From assembly GCA_022606495.2 (NCBI GenBank), contig JAHDVE020008271.1, positions 124,001 through 188,000 on the forward strand: a DNA stretch of 64,000 nucleotides, given 5' to 3'. The DNA is from Halesus radiatus. Lineage: Eukaryota > Arthropoda > Insecta > Trichoptera > Limnephilidae. The notes under the pieces were generated by a model. That model was not told the DNA's origin. It worked only from the letters and a program-made list of their open reading frames with translations, and made no database searches. Every line of letters starts with the position of its first letter. Positions within the stretch are counted from its first letter, which is position 1. The position numbers and the translations under genes were made by a program. Positions 1-10,405 of this stretch are shown in pieces.

Positions 1-117
1 GCAGTCCTTTTAAGTATTTTTCCCAGAAACTAAGTTCGTTACTTCAATCCTTGCATTGGTGCAATCTAGACTCAAAACTACTTTCCTTGGTAAACTTAGC
101 TCTACCGCTTGCTACTG

Positions 118-603
118 TCATCTCAATGCCAAATTTATGGTTATTATTGGTTGGCCAATTAAAAAGTCTACATCCTTCATGTCGCAGTCTGTGACCAAAG
201 CTTCCGTATGGAAATCAATGTCATCGATGACTGTATCTATCTTTACTTGGCCCAGAGCTGGAACACACGTTCCTGTGAACTCCTTAATAATATAGGAGGT
301 GACTTCTAAAGGCACTTCTATTTCTTCGGCACTTTTTATACTGATAATATTAACTTGGCTCCCCGTGTCTATAAATCCGCAGAATGAAACTCCATTCACC
401 TTAACTTCCTTGAGATAGGTGCTGTTCAGATCAAATAAAGAAAGGATCCTTACCTCCTTAACAGGAATTTGATTTTCTTTCGTTATGTGAGCGCAGCAGG
501 TTACTTTTCGATGTCCGAGGCGTCCACATCTCGAGCATTTCTCCGACGGCTGCTGCCTGAAGCGACAATCCCGAGCCACGTGGTTTCGTATCAGATTTAC
601 CAC
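118..603 (-). pseudogene. Zinc knuckle and aspartic protease fragment
   Basis: The reading frame has a CCHC knuckle (CSRCGRLGHRKVTC), part of a second upstream, and the protease active-site motif FIDTGSQVNI about residue 77, followed by a typical retropepsin-like beta-rich segment with GQPII near the end. This is the gag-protease junction of a Ty3/gypsy-type element. It reads without a stop over 161 codons. It is most likely a fragment of a longer polyprotein rather than a separate protein. Confidence 0.75.
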
Positions 604-818
604 CTGGATTCTTGTTTGGGTTGCTAGCCTCCTGTCCGCGAAGTTTGGGGAGCGTTGGCCGATTTTGACGACGATGTTGACAATGCTGGAGACTGCTAAT
701 CCTCCGAGGCTGTCAAAAATCCCACGTACAGTTCATCCGGTTCAACGCACTTAAAAGCCCGATCATTCGCCGGTAATACTTTAATAATCAGCAATACTGA
801 CGCTTCTGTATCTAAGCG

Positions 819-1235
819 TCACTGATTAATCATTGCGAGCTTAGCGTGGTAGAAATGAGACATTGTCTCCTCCGGCAACTTCTTCCGCTTCACCAACTCC
901 TCTAGCAGATCGGCATAAACATGCTGGCTCGGAAAAGCTCGCTCGAGTGCCGTTTTCCATTTGCACGACTCCAAATCGTAGCACTCCAAACGATTGAACC
1001 ACGCTTTAGCTTGGCCGGTCAATCGAGTCTGCATCGTAAACGACTTTTCGTAGTCGGTCCATGTATGAATTAGCCCCAGCTGTTCAATCTTATGAAGCCT
1101 CGAGGATACATTGCAATCTTGGTCCTCTGGATCAAACTGTGGAATTAATTCCGCCATGACCCTTAATGGCGGAACTTGGCGGGAACTATAACATTCGTTT
1201 TTCGCCTTAGCCGACTCCTTCATAAATTCCTTCAT
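819..1235 (-). pseudogene. Retrotransposon gag fragment
   Basis: A 138-codon frame with the gag pattern RLTGQAKAWF followed by a basic, Leu-rich helix, as in the central capsid domain of Ty3/gypsy-type retrotransposons. The stop at its 3' end, the loss of frame before the zinc knuckle, and the lack of a clear LTR suggest a degraded copy. No host gag-derived gene role is indicated. Confidence 0.65.
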
Positions 1236-1240
1236 TTGTC

Positions 1241-1691
1241 TCCTTCATAAATTTTTGTGTGGAATTCTTTAGTTCCATGTTTCTTCCGATTCCCGACATT
1301 ATTGCGTTAGCAGCAACCGGCAACCGGCAACCGAAGTTATTCAAAATTTTAAACACGTGTAACTTAAAATGGCAACGGACCCGATGTTAAAAGCAGATTT
1401 CAGCACATTTAATTCTGATCTCGCTTCTGATATGTAACACTTTTACTGGTTTATGTGGGGGAAAGTCAAGTAATACACTGTCATTTTATATGTCTGTATT
1501 TATTTCTGATTCTCAAGGACAATTATATTATGAAACACGAGTTCACGTCGCTCGCGGGTAGCTGGAAGTGACCGCGAAATCATTCCCTCCTTGTGCTCGG
1601 CAATCCTTTTTCTTCTTTTCAATAGGCTGCTCATCGTGTTGCATCGCTGGTCATGTACATCAGCTTTACATTACCTTTAAAAAATCAGATA
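1241..1691. other. No gene seen; possible LTR debris
   Basis: Non-coding. A TGTAACAC-starting stretch from about 1434 could be LTR of the adjacent minus-strand retroelement, but no matching partner LTR is in the window, so this is only a guess. Confidence 0.3.
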
Positions 1692-2140
1692 AACTAACTA
1701 AGTAACTATCACGCCTTTTCTCCGCAGGGGTAGGCAGAGGACGGACCGCCAAACAACTCGATCTTGGCAGACACTTCTTGCTTCATTCACTTTCATACAA
1801 TGTCTCATATATTCTCTTCTGTTATTCCGACTTCGGACATGGTCCGACTCAAGTATTTGATTCACTTGATTCATCGTGCCACGTCTTCCTCGGACGTCCC
1901 CGACTTCTTCCATTCACATTCGCGTCATATATTCTTCTTACACTCCTTTATTCGTACATTCGCTCTACATGCCCAAACCATCTAAGCGTCCCTTTCTTAA
2001 TCTTACTTATTACGCTTACATCAGCCTTGCATTCTCAGAGATCCCATTTCTACGGCATTCAGTTTACTTTCATCCTTCCTCTGCCAATTCCATGTCTCAC
2101 TGCCATACATCAGGATTGGTATGAGCACTCCATTGTGAAC
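1692..2140 (-). mobile_element. RTE-like LINE, 3' fragment (copy 1)
   Basis: Minus-strand C-terminal end of a reverse transcriptase plus 3' tail. It shares with the copies at 10.0, 19.1, 49.8 and 62.1 kb the segments NQILES.HVRSRNNRRE and LCLPLRR.GV.VT. This copy is frameshifted and retains the upstream YGSE-like region near 2110. The 3' terminus is a short GTTA-type simple repeat rather than poly(A). The C-terminal pattern WFGHVERMNE, RGRPRKTW seen in the better copies is typical of RTE-like insect elements. Confidence 0.75.
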
Positions 2141-2170
2141 TTTACATTACAAATATTGCTTGTGGGTTAA

Positions 2171-2499
2171 CAGACCTACAGAAACCTTCTTAAAAGCCCT
2201 TTGCTTATATTGTATGTTTTCAATTTATGTACTTATTTATATAATTTACTGTACATTACAAATCTTACATATGTATTTTAAAGGAAACAAAAAGGTACAC
2301 ATTGTCAGCCATTTATTTGTGTAATATTTATATATGAAGTAAAACAATAAATTTTGATGAACAAACTATTTATTTTTTTTATTTGAGGGAAATCAACAGT
2401 TGCATTGTAACGTTTTATACATTGTAGAATATACAAATGAATTAAAAACTAATTACAGACTTCCTCATCACGACCTCACACATTCATACTTCGTATACA
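2171..2499. other. AT-rich intergenic sequence
   Basis: No coding potential, repeat terminus or RNA gene recognised. Confidence 0.5.
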
Positions 2500-2503
2500 T
2501 TAA

Positions 2504-3154
2504 GGGCGAGAGGGACGTCGGAGCGGAATTATTTATTATTTCGAAATATTGATAGTATTATTACGCCATACGATAAACGTAATGTTTTTAAATAGAAAAA
2601 TATTTATTAAATATTTTATAAATTTACATAGGCTTAGCATTTATCAAAATCAAATCAGAAATATTACTTTTTCTGACCGTCCTATTGTATGTTTTACAAA
2701 ATATTTAAAATATGAATATGATTTTTAGAGTGGAGAAAAATATTTTTAGTCCTTTCTCGTTACGTTTTTGTAAATAAACTTAACCAAAGATTTAAAATCC
2801 GCATTAAAAAAAAGTAAAAAAAAAAACATTAAAGTTACGTAGTGTTTATGAAAAAATTAAACCACACACTGTTCTTTTTTTTTTAAATTTATCTTATCGG
2901 CATGTTAAAGAAAAACCTTCACAGCATTTTTTTAAGGATGTTCAACTTTTTATATGTTTTTGTAAAAGATGCGTAGAACGGTCAGAAATGTGCAATATTT
3001 CTGATTTTATTTTGATAAATACTAAGCCAGTGCAAATTAAAAAAAAAAGTAATAAATATTTTTCTCTTTAAAAACACCACGTTTATCGTATTGCACAATA
3101 ATATTATCATTATTTTGAATTAATAAATAATAACTCTCCGACGTCCCTCTCCCG
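2504..3154. mobile_element. Foldback TTAA MITE (copy 1, 651 bp)
   Basis: Flanked by TTAA at 2500-2503 and 3155-3158. The left end GGGCGAGAGGGACGTCGGAG matches the inverted right end near 3135-3154 with small differences. Complementarity continues well inside: the segment around 2633 (GGCTTAGCATTTATCAAAAT) is mirrored near 3005-3030, so most of the element is one long imperfect hairpin. TTAA duplication suggests a piggyBac-type transposase in trans. A second copy lies at 34809-35445. Confidence 0.85.
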
Positions 3155-3465
3155 TTAAACAAGCTACAGTAATAATTACAGGTTCATGTTTTGAATTTCT
3201 CATATATTGACGAACTCCAAAACACTGTACACTTCTTAACCGCTTCATGTTTTTGAAGGAGTCACGCTCGCGCGCTAAACGCGTTCCAATTTCCGCTAGC
3301 CCGAGTGACTTTCGCCTGTTTCGACTCGCAGTGTTCTATTTTTATCTAACACGAGTAACGCTCGTCAAGGTTAGCGATGCATTTTACGCAGTTTGAATTT
3401 GCCTGCAGTTGAGATCGGTCTTGTTTTTGAGCTGCTTATTTCGTTTTTACTATATTGTCTTCACA
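3155..3465. other. Unassigned, locally GC-richer stretch
   Basis: Between the TTAA element and SINE-A. A patch near 3260-3340 has several CG dinucleotides, but no gene or repeat was recognised. Confidence 0.4.
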
Positions 3466-3872
3466 TTTTTTTTTTTACATGAATTCCGCACAAGAATCCC
3501 AACTGCTCCCAACCGTCTGGAGCCAGTGAGACTATGGCATCCCCAATTGGAGAATGTTGTGAGGCTGAAGGTATTGGGGAGGGGAAGAGAAAGGTGGGGA
3601 AATACCTGGCTATTCAGATCTGGTCACCAAACACGGCTAAAAGCCATTTCAAGCAACGTTTCAATTCTGAACGGTGGTCTTTCACCAGGGCGATACTGAA
3701 AGTATCTTCCACTCTGGAACGTGCGCAAACATATTATATTGTATTTTTAAATGAATTAATTGTGAAACAACACAAATTAATTAAATAAAATTTACTTGCG
3801 CACGCCGGGATTTGAACCCACGACCTTCGGATTTGTAGTCGAGAGCCTTACCCCTCGACCATGAAGGCCGTT
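3466..3872 (-). mobile_element. SINE-A, full-length copy with tRNA-like head
   Basis: Read on the minus strand: a tRNA-like head (about 3872-3800) with an A-box-like TGGTCGAGGGG and a B-box GGTTCAAATCC, an AT-rich linker, a conserved body (TATCGCCCTGGTGAAAGAC, GTTTGGTGACCAGATCTG, AATTGGGGATGCCATAG) and an A-run at the 3' end (T-run at 3466-3476). It is a SINE rather than a tRNA gene because the acceptor stem does not pair well and a transcribed body follows. Other copies are at 11.6, 12.1, 13.3, 30.1, 42.8, 58.5 and 63.2 kb. Confidence 0.85.
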
Positions 3873-3879
3873 AAATGTC

Positions 3880-3950
3880 TTAATAATAATAATAATTGGA
3901 TGATTTGTATAGCGCCGTTTTTGTAAAAAATCACCTCAAGGGCATGATCA
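3880..3950 (-). mobile_element. LINE 3' tail with (ATT)n end
   Basis: Minus-strand 3' terminus carrying the conserved GGCGCTA-ACAAATCATCC block followed by (ATT)n. The same terminus ends the L2/CR1-like LINE at 5212 and occurs alone at 8.2, 16.3, 42.0 and 59.9 kb. The copy is a severe 5' truncation. Confidence 0.7.
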
Positions 3951-4104
3951 CAACATGCATGCACCTCTATTGTTCTAATTTTACGCTAAATTTGTATGAC
4001 GATTGTTATTGATTTTGAGGCCTGTAAATTTAGCTAGTATTTTCTCAACATTTAAATCTGGTTGCACAATATCCACCTTTTCATGAATATTATTAATGTC
4101 AACG

Positions 4105-4800
4105 GACAGAACATCATCCAAACTAAAAACTCCACACAAGAGACACTGAGGGAAATAATCTCCCTCAAAGCCTACATCATCTTTGGTTATGCTGTATGGA
4201 GGGTCTTTTAGAGGATAGGAAGGCGTGAACTTGGGTCTTGAAGAGACTCATGTTGTAGAATGGAGGAAACGGTAGATCATTCTACAGCCGAGCTGTTGAA
4301 CACAAGAATGAGTCGTAGAAGCGACCCGTTCTCATGTGACGAACGTCAACCGTGTGCAAATGTCCGGCACGCGTTTGGCGTGTTTCCCGACTATGCACCG
4401 GCGCCAAAGAGATCATTGACGCTAGTTCCTCAGAGCATTTTCCATTAAAATACTGATGGAACAAGGACAGCATTTCCACCTGATGTATGTGCTCCAAAGA
4501 TTGAAGTCCGTTTGTTAAGATAGGCGAATCTATCAAATGGACCGCTTGTTTCTGCACAGTCAAGGGTTTTTTTCAGATATTTCAGGGCTCCCGACCAGAG
4601 GTGGCTGTCCAATTCTACAGTGGGGCGCACTTGCGATTTGTACAGGGTCAGCAGTTGTGTAATATCTGCAGTATCTGCGGACTTTGTACAGTATGCCCAG
4701 CTTTTGAGAAGCTAACTTTACTCGGGCTTCGATGGAGCCCCCATACCTGAGCTGGTAACTTAAGGCTATATCGAGCATACCAATGGAGGGCTTGTTGGGA
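4105..4800 (-). mobile_element. Jockey-like LINE, RT C-terminal fragment
   Basis: Three overlapping minus-strand frames hold the C-terminal part of a reverse transcriptase: YGGSIEARVKLASQKLGIL, HLWSGALKYL and GRFYDSFLCSTARL. Better copies of the same family are at 19.8 and 55.0 kb. Repeated frame changes mark it as a pseudogene. The clade is assigned by eye (jockey/CR1 group) and is approximate. Confidence 0.7.
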
Positions 4801-4904
4801 AGATTAAAGATTTATAGCCTTTCTTTCTAGTGGATGAATCCCACCATTTTTAAACCAATATTTTGATCAAGTTTTTTAAATATATCTGTTAGTATCATTA
4901 AATA

Positions 4905-5211
4905 TGTTTTTTTTTTTGAAGTTTCGAACCTATGTGCAGCCGCTGCCATTTTAGAAGATTTTCATCCCAAGCATCTTTCATTGACTTCATCACACTCAGG
5001 TCCAATGACTGGAGTATATGACTGGAATGAGGTGGTAATTTTAATATTGTTACATTGTGTTTTCTGGCCATCATAAATAAGTAGAATTGAAACTGCTAGA
5101 AGAAAACTATCCTTAAAATACTTTTCAAAAACTGTTGCTTCCATCCAACCGTTTTTGGTAGCAGCACAGCGTAGCTGAATACTGTTCAGGATTGGTCCAC
5201 TCATCTCATAC
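4905..5211 (-). pseudogene. pogo/Tigger-like DDE transposase fragment
   Basis: The minus-strand frame from 5213 reads CAATKNGWMEATVFEKYF then ILLIYDGQKT, which resembles the DDE_1 core of pogo/jerky-type transposases (ATKSGWM...LILDGH). A one-base shift then recovers LPPHSSHILQSLDLSV, the block holding the next conserved region (LPPHTSHxLQPLD). About 100 residues remain, and the His after the Asp block is changed to Gln. It abuts the (ATT)n end of the next LINE. Confidence 0.7.
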
Positions 5212-6990
5212 ATAATAATAATAATTGGATGATTTTTATAGCGCCGTTTTTGTGAAAAATCACCTCGAGGGTGTTGTACAAATATTATTTCCTATTCCAA
5301 TATACTTACCTGGCAGGTCGCTCCAGAAGAACACAGTTTTATTAGAAAATTTAAGCTTAGAGAAGATATGATTTTTACAGTTTCTATTTTATCCTCCCTT
5401 TCTATTGATGCTACATTTATTAAAAGATCGGTGTCACAAGAAGAGTTAGTACTTATTTGAAATATTCATAATTATAAAAGCTTAAGAAGTTTTTAATTGA
5501 TATTTATTTTTTTTACTCATTTAATTATTTGCAGTGTTGTGAGCTGTGGACACATTTGCGCACCGGTGCTTAATTTTTTTTTCTTATTCTATAAGTGACT
5601 TTAGGTAAGCACTAACTGGATAGCCTAGATAAGCAATTTACGTGTGCGTTTCTTACATTTATGGATATGATGGTCCGAAAAGATGAGTTTTAAGTTTAGC
5701 TCTGAATTCTTTCTTTCTTTGATAATTCTCAAGTCATGCGGCAGTTCATTCCAGGCTTTAGGTCCAGATACTCCGAAAGTACGATCACCGAACTAAGTAT
5801 TAGGTGTGCGCTTTTTTTCCTTCAACCTCCCGATAGCTGATGACGCTGCTGACCTAAAGGTGGACTGCCGTGAATTGGTATTTTCAGGAATACACAGTTC
5901 CGATAAGTAAGCCGGAACCATTCCGTTAAGTGACTTACACCATCCAGCAGAGGTTGAACTGGATTCTTTCAGGAAATTTGAGCCAGTGGAAATTTTTGAG
6001 ATGCTCTGAAATGTGAGAATATTTAAATACGCTGATGATAAGTCTTGCTGCATCGTTGAAAACTGATTGCAATATGTTTATTTGGTATTTGGGCAGACTT
6101 GCATATATTCTGTTGCAGTAATCTAGATGTGACACAACATACAAATTGACTAGCAGTTTAGTCGCCTCTGTTGGCAGGTTTCTCCATACTGCTTTATTGT
6201 GCCTCAATTGAAAAAAAACCTGTACGTACAGTTCTGCTTACTTGAATTTTAAGGGAAAAGTCTACATAGAGATTGACACCGAGTAGTTTGACACACTTCT
6301 TCGGAGTAAGGTCACTTCCTGAAATATTTATTGGGGAGTTATCAATGATATGCTGACGTCGGCTTGTGGCGGTCCAGAGAAATTCAGTCTTTGACGGATT
6401 CAGCTTCAATCTACTTGAGGTCATCCAGCGAGTTATTGTTTCTAGACACTCAGCTATGCGAGTTTATAGCCTGTCTATTTCTTCTGGTAAAGAGTAAAAA
6501 TAAACTTGCTGGTCACCAGTAAAGCAGTGGGATTGAATACCAAACGATTCGATTATTTTAGCTACATCATTTGTGAAGAGGATGAAGAGCAGTGGGCCCA
6601 GAACAGACCCCTGGGGTACTCTAGATGAAAGGGTTGAATAATTTGATTGGTTTTGCTCCATCTTCACTGTTTTTAAACGATTGAATAAATAAGATGTCAG
6701 TCAATTCTTAATGCCACAGTTTAAAACAAAGGATTCTTCTAATCGTGTAATAAGAAAATCGTATCAAAAGCGGCACTCATGTCTAAGACTGAAAAAAGTG
6801 CCAGCTTAGCCGATTTGATGGCAAGAGTTATATCTGACAAAATAAGCAGTAATACAGATTCCGTTGAGTGGAACCTTCTGTATGCGCAGATTGGTATTTA
6901 GTCAACAATTTATTTGAATTTTAGTGACTTATTATCTGTAAAGCAGTAATTTTTTCTAAGATTTTAGATATAAATGGAAGATTTGAAACG
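5212..6990 (-). mobile_element. L2/CR1-like LINE, degraded
   Basis: Minus-strand frames in order: VPQGSVLGPLLFILF (RT motif before the catalytic YADD block, here changed to FTGD), RLKLNPSKTEFLW, CVKLLGVNL, LDYCNRIYASLPKYQ, ARLI, HWLKFPERIQF, AYLSELC. An RT C-terminal FGDRTFGVSGPKAWNELP follows near 5795-5700. The 3' end is the (ATT)n tail at 5212. Missing catalytic Asp-Asp and several frame shifts show it is dead. The (ATT)n tail and protein pattern fit L2/CR1-group elements. Confidence 0.75.
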
Positions 6991-7059
6991 GGTCGGTGAT
7001 TTGAAAGATCTTCAGCGTCCAATGGCGGTTTACATACTTGCTCTTGAATACAATCGGAG

Positions 7060-7400
7060 ATGGGCATTTGAGGCCTGGGCTACACTCCAACAAAACTGTA
7101 GTATTGTTTCTTCCCGGTGAACTATATATTAATAAAGTGATGTATACAAAGTTATTTTGTTTTAATTAAAATACATAATGACATCACAAAGTGAAAACCT
7201 TCTAGAAGAAGAATTCTTCTTCGAAAAAAAAAAAACTAATTTTTCTGGTGGAAGGATATCCAACAAGCTCAACTACTTTTGTTTTACTAGAAGTCTTTAG
7301 AGACACTAGTTTTGTCCAAGTTCCATATTAAATTTGATGAGGGCGGTTTTGAAGGTCCAGTTTTTCTATTGTGTCTGCCAAAATATCAAAATATTGATTT
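7060..7400 (+). repeat. HH-unit family A tail fragment
   Basis: Contains ATTAATAAAGTGATGTATAC and ATAATGACATCACAAAGTGA, the same 3' tail as the hammerhead-like units at 26.7, 35.5 and 53.6 kb, but without a recognisable ribozyme core. Downstream similarity to the satellite units at 27 kb (a GGATAT start and CACTAG-TTTGTCC block) is weak. Confidence 0.45.
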
Positions 7401-7567
7401 ATTATAAATGAACCTAAAAGCTTTTTACTGGCGTATTCAACAGGTTACGGTTTTTTAATTGATAAATTGTTCCATTTTGAGAACCCCGCAAACCAATCAC
7501 GACCTGGAATGCTATTTTTAAGAGGTGTTTTCAAATTGCTGCAAGTAATATATTTGAGGTTGACTTA

Positions 7568-7739
7568 CTCTGACGGTCCGGTGAGGAATGAACATTTCAC
7601 TCACTACTGGAGACACTGCGCAGAAAAGGCCCACAATGGACTGCGTTGCAAACCGTTACCTTACTTTAGCAAACTTGACTTTTCTGTGCAGTGTCTGCAG
7701 TAACGAGTGAAATGTTCATTCCTCACCGGACCGTCAGAG
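7568..7739. mobile_element. Short palindromic MITE (172 bp)
   Basis: Left arm starts CTCTGACGGTCCGGTGAGGA and the right end is its inverted copy; the arms pair over about 60 bp with a few mismatches around a central spacer. No coding capacity. The same terminus (ACCGGACCGTCAGA) occurs alone near 17597. Superfamily not assigned because the flanking duplication is unclear. Confidence 0.75.
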
Positions 7740-8197
7740 AGCAGCCTTATTCTCTCAATTATGTCATTTTTAGCTATCGGCGTTAAAAACACATTGTTTG
7801 ATTTTTATCAACATTATTTAAGTTTACTGGCAATCCCGAAAATATGTCGTAAAATAAGTATAAAAAAAATTATATTTTTTGTTGAAAGTAGGTAGGCACC
7901 TGCATAATATTTGACCAAAAAATAGATGATTTTTTTAATATTATTATCATATCTTCTGTGTTGCCAGTGTTAAAAATCAAATAATGTTATTTTCAACTAC
8001 CATTATTTAAGTTTACTAGCAATCCCAGTAATATTTTCATAATTTGAAAGAAAAAGTTTTGCTAAAAGCTAGGGTTTAAATTTTCCCTAGATTTTGAGGT
8101 GATTTCCCTTCTCCCTGAATATTTTGTTTCTCCCCTAGATCTAGGGAAATTTCCCTAGACATACCATCACTGAGTAGAACTGAACCTCGCCATCGTG
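7740..8197. other. No gene seen
   Basis: AT-rich. A local inverted motif around CCCTAGATCTAGGG near 8137 is a small palindrome only. Confidence 0.4.
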
Positions 8198-8262
8198 CAG
8201 TGGATGCTTTGTATAGCGCCGTTTTTGAGAAAAATCACCTCAAGGGCGCTTTACAAACATTA
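8198..8262 (-). mobile_element. LINE 3' tail fragment
   Basis: Carries TATAGCGCCGTTTTTGAGAA and TCACCTCAAGGGCGC, the minus-strand form of the (ATT)n LINE terminus, here without the ATT run. Confidence 0.6.
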
Positions 8263-8384
8263 CTTCCTGCTCTCCATCTAACTATGCACAAACAGATACA
8301 GAAAAACATACTTACCTGTGAATAGTATATTTACGCTTACCTCGCATCGGCCAGCTGATGGCTCATCGTGTAGTGGGCCCATTA

Positions 8385-8565
8385 GTTTTTTTTTTATTAT
8401 TTAAAAAACCCAAACTATGAACCTAAAACCTATTTTGCATACAATACAATTAAAATAGGTATTAAGTACACATAAAACAGGTTCTTAGATTCATAGTTTG
8501 GGTTTTTTTCGTAAATTAAAAAAAAAAAATCAACTTAAAAGCCATACAAAAACTTCAAACTTTTA
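8385..8565. mobile_element. MITE-B copy 1
   Basis: AAACCCAAACTATGAACCTA on the left is mirrored by ATTCATAGTTTGGGTTTTT on the right, around an AT-rich loop. A flanking CCATACAAAAACTTCAAACT block belongs to the unit because it recurs beside the copies at 9.5 and 11.9 kb. Confidence 0.7.
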
Positions 8566-8589
8566 ATAATTAAACTGCCTGATTTTGAT

Positions 8590-8710
8590 TCTTCGATGAC
8601 TGAAATAGTTGTTCTTCATTGTAATTTAATTAATAAAAATTGTTTTTCATTAATTTTGTGCGTATTAAGAAATAATACGTACTTACGAGTATATGCATAT
8701 TTAATCCCTT
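8590..8710 (-). repeat. Dispersed repeat R, copy 1
   Basis: The reverse complement shares GATTAAATATGCAT and AATTAATGAAAAACA blocks with 11470-11556 on the + strand, about 75-80 percent by eye. No coding content. Possibly part of the MITE-B surroundings, since both copies lie near one. Confidence 0.55.
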
Positions 8711-9529
8711 TCTTGCGTAACCAGCTCGATGCGTCGATGCGTGCTTTACTGCTTTGTGCCGCGCGGATCCAGCGGATCGTATCGACGTGCCGTCCTTTTT
8801 CTTAATTCTACGCAATGTCCCTCACACAGTTTAACCCACGCAGTTAAATCAATTGTCCCATACTTGTGATAGTTATTGGTAAGTTCTAATGCTGATATTT
8901 TGTTCCCGAGTATTAAGCGCTCTATTCCTATTGCTTGCAAATCCATTTATAATGGCCGTTGTTCATTGGCCATTTTAAGCTAAGTCATTCTCAAATGTAC
9001 AACTTCGTGGTGTCCAACCTGACCTAGCTCAACTGACACCAACCGGAACAACTAAATTAGAGAACCATTTGCCAATATTGAACTCGGCTAGGCAACCGAG
9101 GGGTCTTTGAACTGTCAAATTGTCGTCAATCTGGTTTTGAATTTGTATTTCAAAGGCATCTATCTATTAAATAATCGCATGTATATGGATTACCGATATT
9201 TTATTAAAAGCGGAATGGCAGATCCAATATGCAGTTATACTGGTCTATATATAGAGATACAGAAGAAGACGGCGTCAGATTAGTGTAATCCGACGATTGA
9301 CGACGATTTTCTAAACCATTTACAAATATCTCAACTTCAAGTCCAAGATAAAGTTTTACAATTTTATAATTATTTTTTGCAAATATTTGTTTGTTACGGC
9401 GATACGACTTCCTTGTTTTGACAGAATATTCCAACCGAAACACAAATTATAAATCTGTTTTTATTTTTTTTACTAAAAAACCTTTGTAACTTTCGGTAAA
9501 ATTATACAATTCCGTTTCAATTTTTTTCT
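8711..9529. other. No recognised gene
   Basis: A 66-codon and a 79-codon minus-strand frame (8946-8746, 9443-9204) show no family resemblance and are probably chance. No RNA gene seen. Confidence 0.45.
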
Positions 9530-9700
9530 TCTTTTTTTATTTAAGCCCAAACTGAGAACCTAGTAACCTGTTTTTAAATATAATACAGTATATTAATTAC
9601 GTATGCAATAGGTTATTACGTTATTGGGTTATTAGTTTGGGTTTACAGAGAAAAAACGAAAAGATAACCTAAAATTCCATACAAAAACTGCAAACTTGAT
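9530..9700. mobile_element. MITE-B copy 2
   Basis: AAGCCCAAACTGAGAACCTA is mirrored by TTATTAGTTTGGGTTTAC about 100 bp on, with a CCATACAAAAACTGCAAACT flank as in copy 1. More diverged than copy 3. Confidence 0.65.
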
Positions 9701-10006
9701 TTAAATGAATTTATACGCTTTATTTTGCATTTTTTTAGTAATCCAAAACGAAGTTTTATTTAAAAAACCTATTTGTATTAACAGTGATGCAAAATTGTTG
9801 AATTTTCCTTAACTTTTTTCCACTTGTTTATTTTCAAGACAATCACCATTCGTTTCATAAAGACAGGTGTTACAATATTACATGTGTGCAATAGGGGTGC
9901 ATAATGAATAGTTAATTGGAGAGAAAAGCCGACTCTCCTCTAATGTATCCGTTGTAGTGTAACCTTACTTGTATGCGTTAATAGTATATAACATGAAATA
10001 CTGAAC
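9701..10006. other. AT-rich intergenic sequence
   Basis: No gene, RNA or repeat terminus recognised. Confidence 0.45.
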
Positions 10007-10405
10007 GCTGTAGAAATGAGATCTCTGAGACGAATGTGTGGTAAAACCATGTATGATCGTGTGAAAAATGTTGAGATTCGTAAAGAATGCAAGGCTGATG
10101 TAAGCGTAGTGAGCGAGATTAAGAAAGGGACGCTTAGATGGTTTGGGCATGTAGAGCGAATGAACGAAGAAAGGAGTGTAAGGAGAATATATGACGCAAA
10201 TGTGAATGGAAGAAGAAGCCGGGGACGTCCAAGGAAGACATGGCACGATCAAGTGAATCAAATACTCGAGTCGGGCCTTGTCAGAAGTCGGAATAACGGA
10301 AGCGAATGTATGAGGCATTGTATGAATGTGAATGAAGCAAGTTTGGCGGTCCGTCCTCTCTGCCCACCCCTGCGGAGAAACGGCGTGATGGTTACTTAGT
10401 TAATT
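10007..10405 (+). mobile_element. RTE-like LINE, 3' fragment (copy 2)
   Basis: The cleanest copy of the family. A 127-codon + strand frame reads MRSLRRMCGKTMYDRV, GTLRWFGHVERMNEERSVRR, RRSRGRPRKTWHDQVNQIL and CPPLRRNGVMVT. This is the C-terminal tail that follows the reverse transcriptase domain in RTE-like and related insect LINEs. It is 5'-truncated and lacks the catalytic domain, and ends at a GTTACTTAGTTA-type tail. Confidence 0.8.

Larger units (their letters stand above)
1..1240 (-). mobile_element. Ty3/gypsy-like LTR retrotransposon fragment (gag-protease)
   Basis: Minus-strand remains of a retroelement cut by the window's left edge. Gag (1235-819) comes first, then a broken stretch (818-604), then a CCHC zinc knuckle plus aspartic protease segment (603-118). 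Polymerase would lie to the left, outside the window. The reading frame changes between gag and the knuckle, so this copy is probably dead unless a programmed frameshift is used. No confident LTR or primer-binding site was found between 1241 and 1690. Confidence 0.75.

Noticed and set aside
1764..2170. Several + strand frames rich in Ser and Leu
   Set aside because: They are antisense to the RTE-like LINE fragment on the minus strand; the same pattern appears at 9965-10318, 19033-19392, 49850-50348 and 62133-62582.
3800..3872. tRNA gene (GGTTCAAATCC B-box with cloverleaf-like core)
   Set aside because: It is the head of SINE-A: poor acceptor stem, followed by a conserved body present at seven other places. 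The heads at 15.6, 21.7, 36.95, 43.5 and 58.85 kb were rejected for the same reason.
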